64,000 nt of DNA from Stichopus chloronotus. Its lineage: Eukaryota; Echinodermata; Holothuroidea; Aspidochirotida; Stichopodidae. The stretch lies in the NCBI GenBank assembly GCA_021234535.1, contig SFZH01000008.1:25560455-25624454 (forward strand), given 5' to 3'. The notes under the pieces were generated by a model, which saw nothing but the letters and a program-made list of their open reading frames with translations, did no database searches and was not told the DNA's origin. Position numbers and translations under genes: made by a program. Position 1 is the stretch's first letter, and each line of letters starts with the position of its first letter. Shown here piece by piece: positions 19,910 through 31,560 of the stretch.

Positions 19910-20040
19910 ACAGAGACGGCCATGGCCGTCGTGCCCAAAGGGATGGCTGTGGTGTCCTTCAGAAACAGCCACTTCTCACGGCCACGTACAGTAGGTCGTC
20001 GTGCCCACAGGTACATGGCCGCCATGCCTTCCCATCTGAA
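19910..20040 (+). repeat. Degenerate GGCC(G/A)TCGTGCCC repeats
   Basis: Several imperfect 20-30 bp units: GCCATGGCCGTCGTGCCCAA, GATGGCTGTGGTGTCCTTC, GGTCGTCGTGCCCACAGG, CATGGCCGCCATGCCTTCCC. The same words recur in the same direction at 21130-21260, so the two blocks may flank or belong to one element. The family is not recognised. Confidence 0.5.
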
Positions 20041-20639
20041 TAAAAAAAATTCAAACAGGATTCCTCACGAAATTCTCAACAAAATATCCCAAACACTATC
20101 ACAAAAATGCTACTAAATGAACACGATACGCAACTTGCGCGATCAAATCAGAGACTGCTGGAAACTTATGTTTTGCTTCCCGTAATACACTACTTTGAAG
20201 TATGAGAGATAAGCCCAATCCATCAATGTACCGCGTACCTATTAGCGCGTTTTGCAACACTTGTGCCACGACACTCGATGTAATGGAATTTTCAGAGAGG
20301 TGGCTAGGCCAGGCTACGTTTGAATATACGTACCGGGGTAGAGAAATCCTGTTTATTGAGTTATGTTTAAGTGTTTCCACTCTTTTCAGAAAATTGGGAC
20401 ATGTTTGTTTTGATGAGGGGGAGAGAATATTGAGATAGAAAAGCCCTATGTTCTTTCTCCTATCTTATGTTATACCCCTCCTGAGAATTACACGCCAAAA
20501 TGTTACATGTTTCAGAAAATAAAATTGCAACTTGGGATCTCATATTCTAAAATCCCTGGATAGAAAAATTGTACAAAGGTAACCTGTGGAACCAAATCCT
20601 AGGCTCACGCTACGAACACAAGTTTGAGTGAAAGTAATC

Positions 20640-20718
20640 ATGCCGCGCAAAGATCGTCTGAAAGGACTGGAAGTTCCAAGCAAAGAATGTGGCCGCATCG
20701 TCCAAGTCAAGAAAACTG
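20640..20718 (+). CDS. Possible orphan first coding exon (MPRKD...)
   Basis: ATG at 20640 opens 26 codons (Lys/Arg-rich: MPRKDRLKGLEVPSK...) ending at ACTG|GTAACA. Nearby sequence is relatively CpG-rich. There is no downstream partner exon and no recognised family. The minus strand is also open here, and since this lies between gene A's candidate promoter and its first coding exon it could instead be 5' UTR sequence. Weak. Confidence 0.18.
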
Positions 20719-20879
20719 GTAACATATTTCAAACAGTATACTTTTTGTTCCAAAATGAAACTATACTGGGCAGCACTGCATGTACAAGTACTTGTATGGG
20801 AATATGGAGATATAACACTAGGCTCCGAAAGGGAGCTCACAAACAAAGTTTGCATAAAGGTCTAGTTATCTTAGTTTGA

Positions 20880-21005
20880 CGTGCTCGGATAGGTTGACCC
20901 ACGTCAAAATATTAAAAATGAATGAACTAGGGTTAAGTTTAGTCCAAGGCTTTGCTTAATTCTGGCGTGCTCGGATTGGATGACCCACGTCAAAAAAAAA
21001 AAAAT
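20880..21005 (+). repeat. Direct repeat GTGCTCGGAT..TGACCCACGTCAAA, two copies
   Basis: The words GTGCTCGGATAGGTTGACCC and GTGCTCGGATTGGATGACCC each continue ACGTCAAA and an A-rich run, about 86 bp apart. This looks like a tandemly duplicated short repeat tail. Confidence 0.5.
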
Positions 21006-21129
21006 GGACAGACAACTAACAATGGTTAGTCAATCTCAAAAAAATTTCTTGCCAGATTTCAAATATGAGTTATGATTCATACTATACCTGTGCTCCAATT
21101 CTGGCTAATATATGTCCATTTGCACATGA

Positions 21130-21260
21130 AACAACCCCCTCAAAAAATGACCTTGATGCCCTGCCATTCAAAAATATTTGGCCTTGGTGCCCTACCTGAT
21201 GGCTGTGGTGCCCTCCAAAATTTATGAATAACCAAGGCCAAATGGCCGTGAACTCCTCCA
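21130..21260 (+). repeat. Degenerate GGCC/GTGCCC repeats, second block
   Basis: Units GATGCCCTGCCATTC, GGCCTTGGTGCCCTACC, GATGGCTGTGGTGCCCTCC and AAGGCCAAATGGCCGTG match the block at 19910-20040 in the same orientation. Confidence 0.5.
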
Positions 21261-21399
21261 ACCTTAATTCCAGCAATGATGGTGTCACTCCAATTTCATT
21301 TCTACCACATGAAAAAATGTGAGACAAGGGCAAGAGGGTGTCACATTAATCGTTGCAAAAGTCTGCCAGAATTTTCTGCAATCAACTCGATGTACTTCA

Positions 21400-22130
21400 C
21401 ATTTGCGCTCGACAGTCGACTACACATACAATAATACTAATAACTTAGTCCTTCCGCTGTAACTTACCTAGTAGTGTACATACTGTAGTCTAGGCCTAGG
21501 CTAGGCCTACAGCCCCTGAACAGGGCGGTTCCTTCCAGTACATGGCCTAAGGCTATAGATCGTTACACTCCACTACGACTCGAAAGCTAGTCTAGGCGGA
21601 ATACATGAGACGTAATAATGCGCGAGTTGAAAACTTACCATTCAAACAGGAGAGTCAAAAAAGTTAGTAACACTAACAACTAAGTATCAACACAACAGGC
21701 CTATCGGAAAGACGTAACTAAGTAAGTTACGTTTCTCTACTCGTTTTGGTTTATACCGGCACTGGACCAAACCAGATTAGCATACAAAACCATGAGGATT
21801 CTTTAGCTTTCCTCCGAGATGCTTTCTTTGAACAACTGGCAAGACGGCATGCAAATTACTGATGCTAGTTAGATTTCCTACTGCCAAGTTATGAGCTTCG
21901 AGTTCGAGTGACACTAGTTCAGTCTGTCAGTTTACAGAACATTGCATCAAAGCACTTTGTAACTTGTTACCCAATACAAATTGTCCTCTTTCCCATTTTC
22001 CATTCGATTTTGTTGTGGAAAGCCTTCATATATTGCGCAATAGTCCTTCGTCACGTTACTAGTTAGGACCAATCAAGACGTTAGTTGAACAGTAGTTAGG
22101 TTTACTCCAATCACAATTTTGTGCGATTTT
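21400..22130 (-). promoter_or_regulatory. Candidate promoter and untranslated first exon(s) of gene A
   Basis: This stretch has more CpG than its surroundings and two consensus donors on the minus strand: ..TTTGAATG|GTAAGT (exon end 21639) and ..CTACTAG|GTAAGT (exon end 21468). Gene A's first coding exon has an acceptor 3 nt before its ATG and therefore needs an upstream untranslated exon. No TATA box stands out. The assignment to gene A is inferred from position and strand. Confidence 0.4.
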
Positions 22131-22314
22131 ATTTTTAGTAAGCCACATGTCTGCGCTTTTGTAAAACTACGAAGTGACTCAGCTCACCACAGGTGCCAGA
22201 TGTACTGCCAATACCATTACAGTATTTGCAATTATTTGCAACGAAAGGCGGTACGTAGAGGCTAAAGTGCTTACACACGTTAATCCCAAACTGGTAAAAG
22301 TCAATTCTTCCCAG

Positions 22315-23095
22315 CTCCGTGAGGGGTGCCCACTTTCCCCTCAAATATCACAAAATGTAACCAGGGAATAAGGGGTGTATACGAGAATGTCCACACAAAA
22401 TTTCGCTGGTCAAATCCATCGATAAGAGGGGCCCACGGACCCCAAAGACATTCTAACTTTGCTAATTTTACCCCCATTGACTTTTGGAAAAAATTCTAAG
22501 TCACAGCTCCGTGAGGAGCTGGGACTTAGAATTTTTAAAATTAAGTCCCAGCAACGAGAATGTGTTTGGGTCCGTGGGCTCCTCTTATCGATGGATTTGA
22601 CCCCCGAAATTTTTTGTGGACATTCTCGTATACACCCCCTTTAAGTCTTAATTAAGAAAAGGGGTTCATTCCCTGGGTACATTTTGTGATATTTGAGGTG
22701 AAATCGGGCACCCTCACGGAGCTGGGACTTAAAATTTTTTCCAAAATTTTTTACGTGCAAAGTCAATGGGGGTAAAATTAGCAAATTTAGATTGTCTTTT
22801 GGGTCCGTGGGCCCCTCTCATCGATGGATTTGACTATGGAAATTTTGTGTGGACATTCTCGTATACACCCCTTTAAGGTTCAATTAAGAAAAGGGGTCAT
22901 TCCCTGGTTACATTTTGTGATATTTGAGGTGAAATCGGGCACCCTCACGGAGCTGGGACTTAAATTTTTTTCCAAAATTTTTTACGTGCAAAGTCAATGG
23001 GGGATAAAATTAGCAAAGTTAGTATGTCTTTTGGGTCCGTGGGCCCATCTTATAGATGGATTTATTCCCTGGTTACATTTTGTGATATTTGAGGG
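22315..23095. repeat. Foldback plus tandem 233-bp repeat
   Basis: GGGTCCGTGGGC starts at 22568, 22801 and 23033 (spacing 233 and 232) with the intervening units alike: ATCGATGGATTTGAC, TGTGGACATTCTCGTATACA, CATTTTGTGATATTTGAGG, CACCCTCACGGAGCTGGGAC. The third unit is cut short. An inverted copy occupies about 22315-22505, so the left part can fold back on its neighbour around 22505. No coding signal; not a family I can name. Confidence 0.75.
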
Positions 23096-23129
23096 GAAAG
23101 ACAGTGGAAAAGAAGAAGATGGCAAAATG

Positions 23130-23380
23130 AAAAGGTAGGAGGCACACCATTAGAACGGGGGGGGGGGGGGAGGTAGATGGACACCTCCAAAGGTGCAAAT
23201 CGCCGTCCAGGAGACCAAAAAGGAGGGAATACCCCCTCAGCTCTGATAAAAAAAAAATGTGAGGGTAGTCTAAATGGTGTAATAGTTGTGGACAATTTAG
23301 CTCCTAACATGTAGTGCGTGTCAATCCACAATCTTCATATGGTTTGTTGTGATAAATATTCTATTGTGTAGCCATTCATT
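23130..23380. other. G-run-bearing unassigned segment
   Basis: It holds a 14-base G run (23157-23170) and ACACCATTAGA ... TCTAAATGGTGT as a weak short inverted pair that might mark a small MITE. No gene. Confidence 0.3.
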
Positions 23381-25050
23381 TCAGTGTTAGATTTCAAGAT
23401 TCATTATTTTGAGAAAGTCGGGGAAAGGACTTTTTGAAGATGTCCTCCTTCCAGAAAAGTGAGGTGAGTGGACGCGTCCTTCCATAACTTGTCGGGCAGA
23501 TCCATGACAAAACCGCGCATTTGGGTCCCCATGCACATTCTTTGTGAGATAAATCTAAAATATCACGAATTTCCATATTTTTATCTTTAAATTTTAGGTT
23601 TCATTCTTCCCGTTTTTCTGTGACATAGAAAATCTGCCTCCACTTTATGGAATGTATTCATATACTAGGCTCGGCCTCCCAGTGACACTTATAATCACTT
23701 GCAGTAATACGCATTCATGAAAAAAAAAAAATGAACAGAATTTATCGAGCATGCATGTGTATTGTAGTTACAAACTTGTCTTGTTTGTGAAGATAGCACC
23801 AAGTGGACATTTGATTAGTTGATTTGATAAAGCGAACAGTTATCTGAGATATAAACTACAAAAAACAAGTTCAGCCTTGGTTCCCTGTCAAAGTTGCTTA
23901 CTTCTGCAATGAATTAACCCCGTGATGACGTCCCCGGGGTGGGGTATAAAGGAGGTTTTGACAACTTAAACCAGAATGTGAGAATGTGTTGCGTTTTCGA
24001 TGATGTAGTCTATAAATGTAATGTTTGTACTTCTGCATACATTTAATCACAGTGCTCAATAGTTATAAAGCAACATACGTCAGCCATTATGCTGTGAAAA
24101 ACATTAAACTATTGCGCCATTTGCATATGCTTCCTTCTTAAAGTACCGTATTAGCCTACATGCTCATAGTTTTTCCGTGACATGTCAGTTTCCATGTACT
24201 GCTCAACAATGACATTTGACCCCTGTTAAAACAAAACATGGTTTAGTTGGAGTGATGCACGTATACCGACCTTTTCCACAAAGCCAGTTCTATATTCCCT
24301 TAAATGTAAGTAGACCTACTTAACTGCGTGTAAAATATCTATCGTTGTAATTAGTGACACCTGTTTCACCTCAAGGGACCTGACAATAGGCCCATATTCT
24401 GGGAAGGATGCCTGAAAAGGAGCCTCGTGTACTGATAAATACAGTGCACTTATGTAGGCCTACTACGATTCAGTTCAACTTTCCCTCCTTGATATTGTGC
24501 TGATGTTTTTTCTTTTCTTGTTTTTGTAATTTGACCCTTGCTGACGTCAAACGATTGTTGTCTTATGTCATGCATGCACTTGCAAGGTGTCGTTATTCAT
24601 TATTGTGCAACTACATACCAACTATGAATCCTGTCAAAATTTCCCGTCTGGCTGGGATCACTGTGTCTTCTTTAACTGTTTTGTAATTCGACCCGTGTTG
24701 ACATTAAATGACCTCAGACATACTCCAATATTCACACAATTTTTTACATTCATATACCAAATATGAATTTGAGTAAAACATCATTGGTGATAGCTATCAT
24801 CAGACATCAGGTCCAAGAGGGAGGGGGGGGGGGTGGTGGTCACAGACTCACTGTGAGTTATAGATAATTTTGGGTAGGTTATGTTATTTGAGAAAGTTAT
24901 GTACCATGTCATTTCTAGACACCTTTTCAAGCAAATGCCATCTTCACTTTCCGGTAGTATACCCTGTTATGTTGACAAGGAGCATCGCAAGCGCATGTTA
25001 AGCTGGCTTTCCGTAATCCGTGTTTTTGACCTGTCTTTGCTCATCTGCAA
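23380..25050. other. Intergenic sequence, no gene recognised
   Basis: Scattered low-complexity sequence. It contains one promoter-like cluster (23921-23952) and fragments of TTGACC repeats (24530-24720, with TTGACCCTTGCTGACGTCAA and CGACCCGTGTTGACATTAAA). No convincing open frame. Confidence 0.4.
23921..23952 (+). promoter_or_regulatory. CRE-like site followed by TATA box
   Basis: TGATGACGTCC (CRE-like TGACGTC at 23926-23932) lies 12 bp before GTATAAAGG (TATAAA 23945-23950) in a locally GC-rich patch. The spacing suits a compact core promoter on the plus strand, but no transcript can be traced downstream. Confidence 0.3.
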
Positions 25051-25054
25051 ATTT

Positions 25055-25770
25055 AGCCTTCGTTACAGGTTTTTCTTTCTGAGAGGGAAAAGTGAATCAT
25101 CGTCGAATCCCTACGCTTGACCGCTGTCCTAGGGGAGGTATTAAAGGGAAGTTGCCCTTCCATGGCTTGGGCCAGAATTTCAAATCAGTCAGTTCACAGA
25201 TTTGTGGCATGAGGAGAGGTCTTAAGGGGATGGGGCATTCTCCTCCCTTTTACCTACAAATGATTATTTTTGCCCTTTCTAGTCCCTCAATTTTGGTGCA
25301 AAATTGACTTTATTCCACACCTGCACCCATGAACCTAAAATAAAGCTTACAGTACGGAAAAAGTATAGAAAGGGGGTGAGTACCGGCAGGACTATCTAAA
25401 TAGAGCGCCACCATCGGTTGGCGGGGAGCATACACGAAAAATTTGGGCTTTTTCTAACCCTTCAGATGGCGGGAAACGGCACTTCCTGGGTGTTCCAAAC
25501 TACATGAATTTAGCCTTGAAATAAGGATCTCATGACTGAAATTCTCAATAAACAAGATAAAAATCAAGGTATGAAAAATGGTAATATATCGGACGGGTTG
25601 AGATGATACAAGAATTATAATGAATTATGCCTCCTCTTACATTTATTCTTGGAACAGTTGGCAAACAGGAGGGAGCTCAGCTGAACATACCTTCTCACTC
25701 CACTTACTTATTGGTTGATACTGATCCATTTTAAGCTTGAAAATAAAATGAAAATTAAAAGGAGAAGGAA
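25055..25770 (+). mobile_element. Composite repeat, left half, copy 1 (hAT-like end region)
   Basis: Parallel to 49267-49995. Shared words: TTTCAAATCAGTCAG, GGACTATCTAA, GCGCCACCATC / ACGCCACCATC, AAACGGCACTT, GGATCTCATG, GGTTGAGATGATACAAGAAT, ATTCTTGGAACAGTT, GATCCATTTTAAG / GACCCATTTTAAG. The right half resumes at 32085 after the inserted LINE. Confidence 0.65.
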
Positions 25771-26093
25771 AGTCGGGACTTTCGTTCGTTCGTTTATTTT
25801 TCTCTTTTTTGATACACAGTATAATGAATGTAAAATAACAATATTGAAAAAAAAAGAGAAAGGAGAATCTGAAAAAAGCTTAGCTTGTACAAGCCAGATC
25901 CACCATATATAAATAGAAGAAGACGAAAAACAGAAAAAAAACCCTTAGTCCCCTCCCTACAACCCCATTATGATACCCCCATCCCACCACCCCATCCCCG
26001 ACACCTCATCCCCACCAATCCCAACCCCATCACACCATCTCCATACGAATAACAGTACGAAAAAGCTATACAATACAGAAGAGAACGAAAATA

Positions 26094-27188
26094 TTACGTG
26101 TTGCTTTTGCATAAAAGAAATTCCTTAAGGTGATTAACAAATGTAGACAGCGTAGGTAAAGTTCTGAGTTGAAGGTCGAGGGAATTCCAAAGAGTCGGCC
26201 CGGACAACCGTACTGTTCTTTTACTTAAAGCTAAACGAGAATAGGCAATGTTGACAGAGGAAGCGTTACGAGTAGGATAATTATGGTAATGATTATTAAG
26301 ATTAAAAAAGGAGCCAAAGACAGGCGGTAGTAACCCCTTAAAGTATTTATATACAAATGTGCCTAGCTGAAGATGGTAAATATCATAGATTGTCAAAATT
26401 CGTAAATTACTAAAAATAGGTGCTGTACGATCATAATAATTTAAATGAGTAATTAATCTAATAGTCTTTTTCTGTAGTAAAGATAATCTGTCCAGATGTA
26501 CATTATGAGTGTTTCCCAAAAGGATATTACAATACAAGAGTTGAGGGTAAACAAGAGTATAATATAGGGATAGTAAAACCTGACTGGGAACATGATGTCT
26601 TATCTTGTAAAGAATACCAATGTTCTTAGAAGTCTTTTTACATACATTATCAACGTGCAAATTCCAACTTAAATGTGGATCAATAAGAATTCCCAAAAAT
26701 TTAACACAGGTTACTTCATTTATAATTGAATTATTAAAAGTAAGTCGTAAATCAGGTTTCACAGATTGTTTGGTATGGAAAATAACAAAGTTGGTTTTGT
26801 TAACATTAAGAGATAACTTGTTTGCATGAAACCAATTGCAGATTAATCGAAGTTCATTATTTATAATATATTCATTACCTTTCAGATCGTTATGTCGAAA
26901 AAGAATACTAGTGTCGTCCGCAAAGAGACAAAATTTGAACTTATTTGAGCAAATAGGAAGATCATTAATGTAAATAAGAAATAACAGAGGTCCTAGAATG
27001 GATCCTTGAGGAACACCACATGAAATGTTAAGGTATGGTGAGATATTTTCACCTATTGCAACACATTGCTTACCATTCGAAGGGTAATTTTTAAATAGGT
27101 CGTGAGCTATTCCTCTAATACCATAGTGATGTAATTTACTTAACAATATATTATGATTTACAGTGTCGAAGGCTTTAGAGAGATCTAT
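26094..27188 (-). pseudogene. LINE ORF2 C-terminal half: reverse transcriptase core, open to its stop
   Basis: After the insertion the frame reads GIFIDLSKAFDTVNHNILL, SCGVPQGSILGPLLFLIYIN, LFADDTSI (YxDD equivalent F-A-D-D), LNVNKTNF, VKFLGILIDPHLSW and a C-terminal region to stop at 26094. About 360 codons are uninterrupted, so this half decayed less than the endonuclease half. The catalytic Asp pair is present. The first exon-side residues reported from the insert's G run are not part of the gene. Confidence 0.85.
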
Positions 27189-27196
27189 AAAAATAC

Positions 27197-29116
27197 CAAG
27201 GGCGGATCCAGTCTCTAGCTCAAGGGGGGGGGGGGGGCAGTTTGAAAAGGGGGGCACCAGCATATCTGACTAATGCAATAATCATGTGTATGCTTTCTAT
27301 TTTTAACACAATAATGAGCCGTATGTGCAAGGTACCATCATACATTAGGGCGCCGTTGCATTTAGATGGTTTAGCACTATTACATTGACACTTTGGACGG
27401 TCAATGAAGGCCAAGATTTTTATTTTCTGGCGCATGATCAATTGCTTCACTATAAAACATTTTTTTATATCATTGTGTAAATATCAGAATGTGTGTTGTC
27501 GATATGCTAACACACAAAAGACTTACGGTTAATGTAGTAAACAGAGATGGTAATTAGAACGGTTATTTATAATATCGGTAAACTCTGACACCCATGGGCG
27601 TCAGCAGGTTTCAGAAACTGAGGGGGACACAATACTATCTAAGCGGAGCGCCACATTGGATGGCGCGTAGCGTACCAGAAAATTTTAGGTACATAAGACC
27701 GCCTAGATAGCAGGAGACGACCTTCCTGAGTCGTTTTTATTTACATCAGAACAAGATCTGTGAGAAGAAATTTTGTCTCACAAAACTAAATTCCAACAGA
27801 AAGTACTGGTACAAAGATGCCGTTCTGACACCAAGGGAGACGAAATACACAGCGTCCATCTCAAACGAAATATTGAAAAAGTGGCGCCGCCACCTCCGGG
27901 ATGAGTGGAGTGGTATATATAATACATGCATTTAGGTGCGAGACGTCAGTTGTTATGTACCCAGGTACTTGAATAATAATAATCAGAAAAAGGCACCCAG
28001 AGCGTGTATAGCGCCTAGCCGGCACTTAACAATAAAGATCTACCATATATCCGGCGAATACATGTAGCCTTAATTACTTAACGCCTACACCCCTATTCGT
28101 CTGTCCAGTCCAAGGGACTGGAGGCAGTGATATGAACATAGTAACTCATCACCATCTACCTGTATGGCTTACCTAATCCCTTGGAACCCTTACAAACAAC
28201 ATGTGTGCAAGATTCAATACACTTTCGAATGGTTCCCCCCCCCCCCCCCCCACGAATTAAATGGGCAGATGTAGGATATTGAGTGAATGGGAGATAAATG
28301 ACGGTGCAAGTGATAGATAGCAGGGGCCCAGGGAGTCCAGATTTCGTGCAGAATATATGTCACTGAGTCACTTGGTGCTTGTCCAAACACCCAACTTAGG
28401 AGGATTCACCGCAGTGTCAGAAGTTCCCAAAAATCTCTATACGACTGTCTGATGATCTGATGAACTCTTCTGCGATTCTCTGTGGATTCAACGCTCAAGT
28501 TAGATTCTACTTAAATCATTTCAGCAATTGTGATAGAAAATCGCGCATATGCATGTGATTTTTTTAATAACTGCTCTGAAAAGTGGGTGGGACAAATGAT
28601 ATGATATGATATCCCCTCCACTTTTGACGCCCTTGCTGACACTATCGAGTCAAAAATAAGGTAAAAATCTAAATCTCTTGGAGATCACTATCAGTCACTT
28701 TCTTGATGTCATTAAGTAATATTTTCACTATAGTGCAGATAGGAAGACAATTTTAAACGGTCTGCTTTGCATGGAAAAAATATGGCTCGTGCGCACCGTG
28801 ATCACTGTCGCAATGGGTTTATGCAACGCTACTTAAGTCTGTATGTACAGAATATCTTATGTGTCACGCCTCATTGAAACAAATCTAGCAAGCACGTAGT
28901 GTACAGTACGTATCTCATCTAGACGCACGTCCTTGCACACAGTCACACAAATGGCAATGCTGTTGCTTGATGTAAATTTGACAAGTAAATGTGAGATAAA
29001 TATAGCCTGCCAATATTAGCAGCAAACAAGTGGTAGTTAACTGAATTTCTTAGGACGCGGGGGGGGGGGGGCGCAACTGTCCCCAGTTGCCCCCCCCCCC
29101 CTTGGATCCGCCCTTG
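27197..29116. mobile_element. hAT-like element inserted in the LINE (1920 bp), perfect 8-bp target duplication
   Basis: Terminal inverted repeats CAAGGGCGGATCCA / TGGATCCGCCCTTG are perfect over 14 bp. AAAAATAC stands at 27189-27196 and 29117-29124. Both are hAT features; CAxGGGCGGATCCA is a common hAT-type end. Long G/C runs lie just inside both ends. No transposase frame is visible. Removing the insert and one duplication restores the LINE reading frame, which proves the order of events. Confidence 0.9.
27593..28635. mobile_element. hAT-like element nested in the previous one (1043 bp)
   Basis: Ends CATGGGCGTCA and TGACGCCCTTG are inverted repeats (one mismatch in 11). Flanks CTGACACC (27585-27592) and CTGACACT (28636-28643) form an 8-bp duplication with one change. 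The interior shares CTATCTAAGCGGAGCGCCAC with the composite repeats at 25.4 and 49.6 kb. Together with the LINE it makes a three-level nest. Confidence 0.8.
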
Positions 29117-29124
29117 AAAAATAC

Positions 29125-31035
29125 CAACTGTCGACTGATTTAAGTTAAAACCATTATTGATAAAATCTACAACATCAACACCTGCCATGTAAGTGGAGTA
29201 ATTTTGTCGAAAGCCAAATTGATTAGAACATAGGATTTTGTTTTTATTAAGAAATGATCTAGATCTAGAATAAATAAGTCTTTCAATTACTTTAGATAAC
29301 GAAGTAAGTATAGAGATCGGGGTATATTTTGCAACATCATCGGAAGCCCCTGCCTTAAAAATTGGAGTGACCCTATCTAATTTGGCGGAGTCAGGAAATT
29401 TACCACTTGTAAGTACCATGTTAAAGATGAAGGATAATGGTTGTGCAATAGTACGGGAGACAGCCTGCAATATACTAGTTGAAATGCCATCAACTCCGAC
29501 AGAAGACTTATTTTTAAGTTTTGCAATAATATTGATTATTTCAGAAGGATTAGTGGGAGAAAGAAAAATGGAACTTGTGTTAGGATCTGTTAAAAAGTTA
29601 CTCGGATTAGTATTACATGTAGGAATCCTCTCAGCTAAAGAAGGACCGACATTTGTAAAAAAAATATTGAATGCACTTGCAATAGTCTCCTCCTCACATA
29701 TGACGTTGCCATTATAGTTTATTTTAGGAACTTTTGAAGTGGTGGGACTTTACTCAGCAATTTATTGATTTCTTTTCATGTTGTTGTAATGTTGTTTTTA
29801 TTTTTTTCAAATACTTTCATGTAATGTTGCTTCTTTGCCAACCTAATGACACTGGTTAGATGGTTTCTGCATATTGAAAAATGTAATTTGTTCTCAGCGG
29901 TAGGATTTCTAATGAAAGCTTTATGTAGTTTACTTTTATACCGTATAGAGTTAAGAATAGCAGGAGTCATCCAAGGAGAAGACATACGCTTTTTCTTACA
30001 CATGTGCTTGAACAAGGGACAGTGCTTATCATAGAAAGACAAAAACGTATTAAGAAATCCATCGTAGGCTGTATTAACATCAGTTGTAGATATAACCACT
30101 GCCAATCAAATAGCTGAAGCTCTCTAGCAAGGCTGGATAACGTATCTGCTGTAATTTTTCTTTTATGCAAATAAGACGTATTATTGTCAGGAGTCGACGA
30201 TTTAATGTGATGGATACAAAACACTGGCAGGTGGTCACTTATATCAGAAATTATGATAACCGAAGTTAGTGAGCTATCATAATAATTACAAAAAATATTG
30301 TCGATTAACGTTGCAGAATTCTCTGTGATACGAGTTGGACTTTTAATTAAGGGCGAAAATGATGAAGAACATAAAATGTCAACAAATCTACTAGTGATAC
30401 TATCAGTACCATATTTAAGCAAGTCAATATTAAAATCCCCCATAAGAATGCAGTTTTTATTGGTATCGTTTAAAGCATCCACCAAGATGGAAATACTATC
30501 GATGAAAACAGAAATATTGCTGGTGGGAGGACGATAGATTACTCCAATAACAGTATTTTTACTATGACTAGAAACTAATTCGATAAACATGGATTCAAAA
30601 TTGTTACTGAGATGCATAAGATCATAACGAATAGTATAATTGATATCATTGGCAATTTAAAATCCCACACCCCCACCCTTCACGGTCAGTATTAACAAAC
30701 TTACAATTTGGTATTTTCATCATTTGCAAGTGAGTATTAGGTCTTAACCAAGTTTCAGAAATTCGGACAACATCAAAGTTGCAATAAGAGAGTGAATTTG
30801 TAATTGAATCATGATTCTTCCAGAGACTACGACTATTTATATGCAAAAAACTAAGAGTGCTGGGAGATGGATGAAAGGATAATTTTTGAGGGAGTTGGAA
30901 AATTTCATAATATTGGGAGTTACATTGATTGCTGTCTGCATTGTTTTCATACGTTAAATCAGTACTAAAAAGCATCAAGTAATAAGGAAGATAGAAAAAG
31001 AAAATTAAATACCTTAGTAAATAGGGTACAGCCAC
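29125..31035 (-). pseudogene. LINE ORF2 N-terminal half: endonuclease and start of RT, frameshifted
   Basis: Minus-strand frames give the endonuclease (FLHINSRSL, RISETWL, GVIYRPP near 30540, GDFNIDLLKY near 30440, ISDHLPVF near 30235) and a linker with PWMTP. The RT start follows: DSAKLDRVTPIFK near 29375, YTPISILTSLSKVIERLIYS, and NQFGFRQN near 29220. At least two frameshifts (about 30640 and 30100) break it. The frame continues across the inserted element to 27188. Confidence 0.8.
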
Positions 31036-31060
31036 ATCGGCGAGATGTTCCGATGAATAA

Positions 31061-31550
31061 CTACGATAAAATAAATATAAACGTGTACAAAGTGGCCTTA
31101 TAGATGTTTAGATTGTTTGAAGATCGTGACTTCCTGCAATCCGCTTTTTTTAGCTCCGTTCCATTAGTGGTTTTAATGAGGGCAGTTACGAGGCCGTCAT
31201 TTGTCCAAGTTGTCGTGACATTCTGGTAATTCTTAGTCTGTTTTAACAGTGCCAGGTTAGTCGACGTAAGGTCTTCGTCAATTACTATTCCGGTTGATTT
31301 TAACTTGCGTTGGGATCGGATGATGTGTGATCGGATGTTGCTAATTAGTGAACTTCACGATGATAGGTCGATGCCCGTTCTTGTTAGGCTTACCGATTCG
31401 GTGGCTTCTATTGATGTCGTACTTGGAAACAGTGATGTTGAGTTTCTCGTCCCCAAGCTTTGTTACGATGTTGTCGGTGTGTTCATTTGGCGTTTCTGGT
31501 ATGCCAGATATACATAAGCAACTTTCGACAATGTTACGTGAGAGAATAAC
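31061..31550 (-). pseudogene. LINE ORF1 fragment (L1-ORF1-like RNA-binding domain), frameshifted
   Basis: Read on the minus strand: ISGIPETPNE, SHRIGKPNKNGHRPIIVKFT, a frameshift near 31345, then RSQRKLKSTGIVIDEDLT and NGTELKKA, with stop TAG at 31063-31061. The order SG(I/V)PE, HR(I/L)G, RPIIVKF, R..L.....I..DLT is that of L1-type ORF1 RNA-binding proteins. The N-terminal coiled-coil part is not recognisable. Confidence 0.7.
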
Positions 31551-31560
31551 ATTTGGTGAA

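Larger units (their letters stand above)
25780..31560 (-). mobile_element. Second LINE (L1-type ORF1 plus endonuclease/RT ORF2), minus strand, interrupted by hAT-like insertion
   Basis: In minus orientation: ORF1 C-terminal part (about 31550-31061), ORF2 endonuclease (about 31020-30000), RT (about 29470-29125 and 27188-26500), C-terminal region to a stop at 26094, then a 3' UTR ending in a TAAACGAACGAACGAA-type tetranucleotide tail near 25783. The short tandem 3' tail and RT of the FIDLSKAFDTVNH type fit the CR1/L2/Jockey side of LINEs; I do not assign the clade. It sits inside the composite repeat. The 5' limit is uncertain by several hundred bases. Confidence 0.85.

Noticed and set aside
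23141..23290. Possible small MITE bounded by ACACCATTAGA and TCTAAATGGTGT
   Set aside because: Inverted match is only about 10 bp with a gap and no target duplication.
27220..27450. 76-codon minus-strand frame ending in poly-Pro
   Set aside because: Lies inside the 1920-bp hAT-like insert and ends in its C/G run; no transposase motif.
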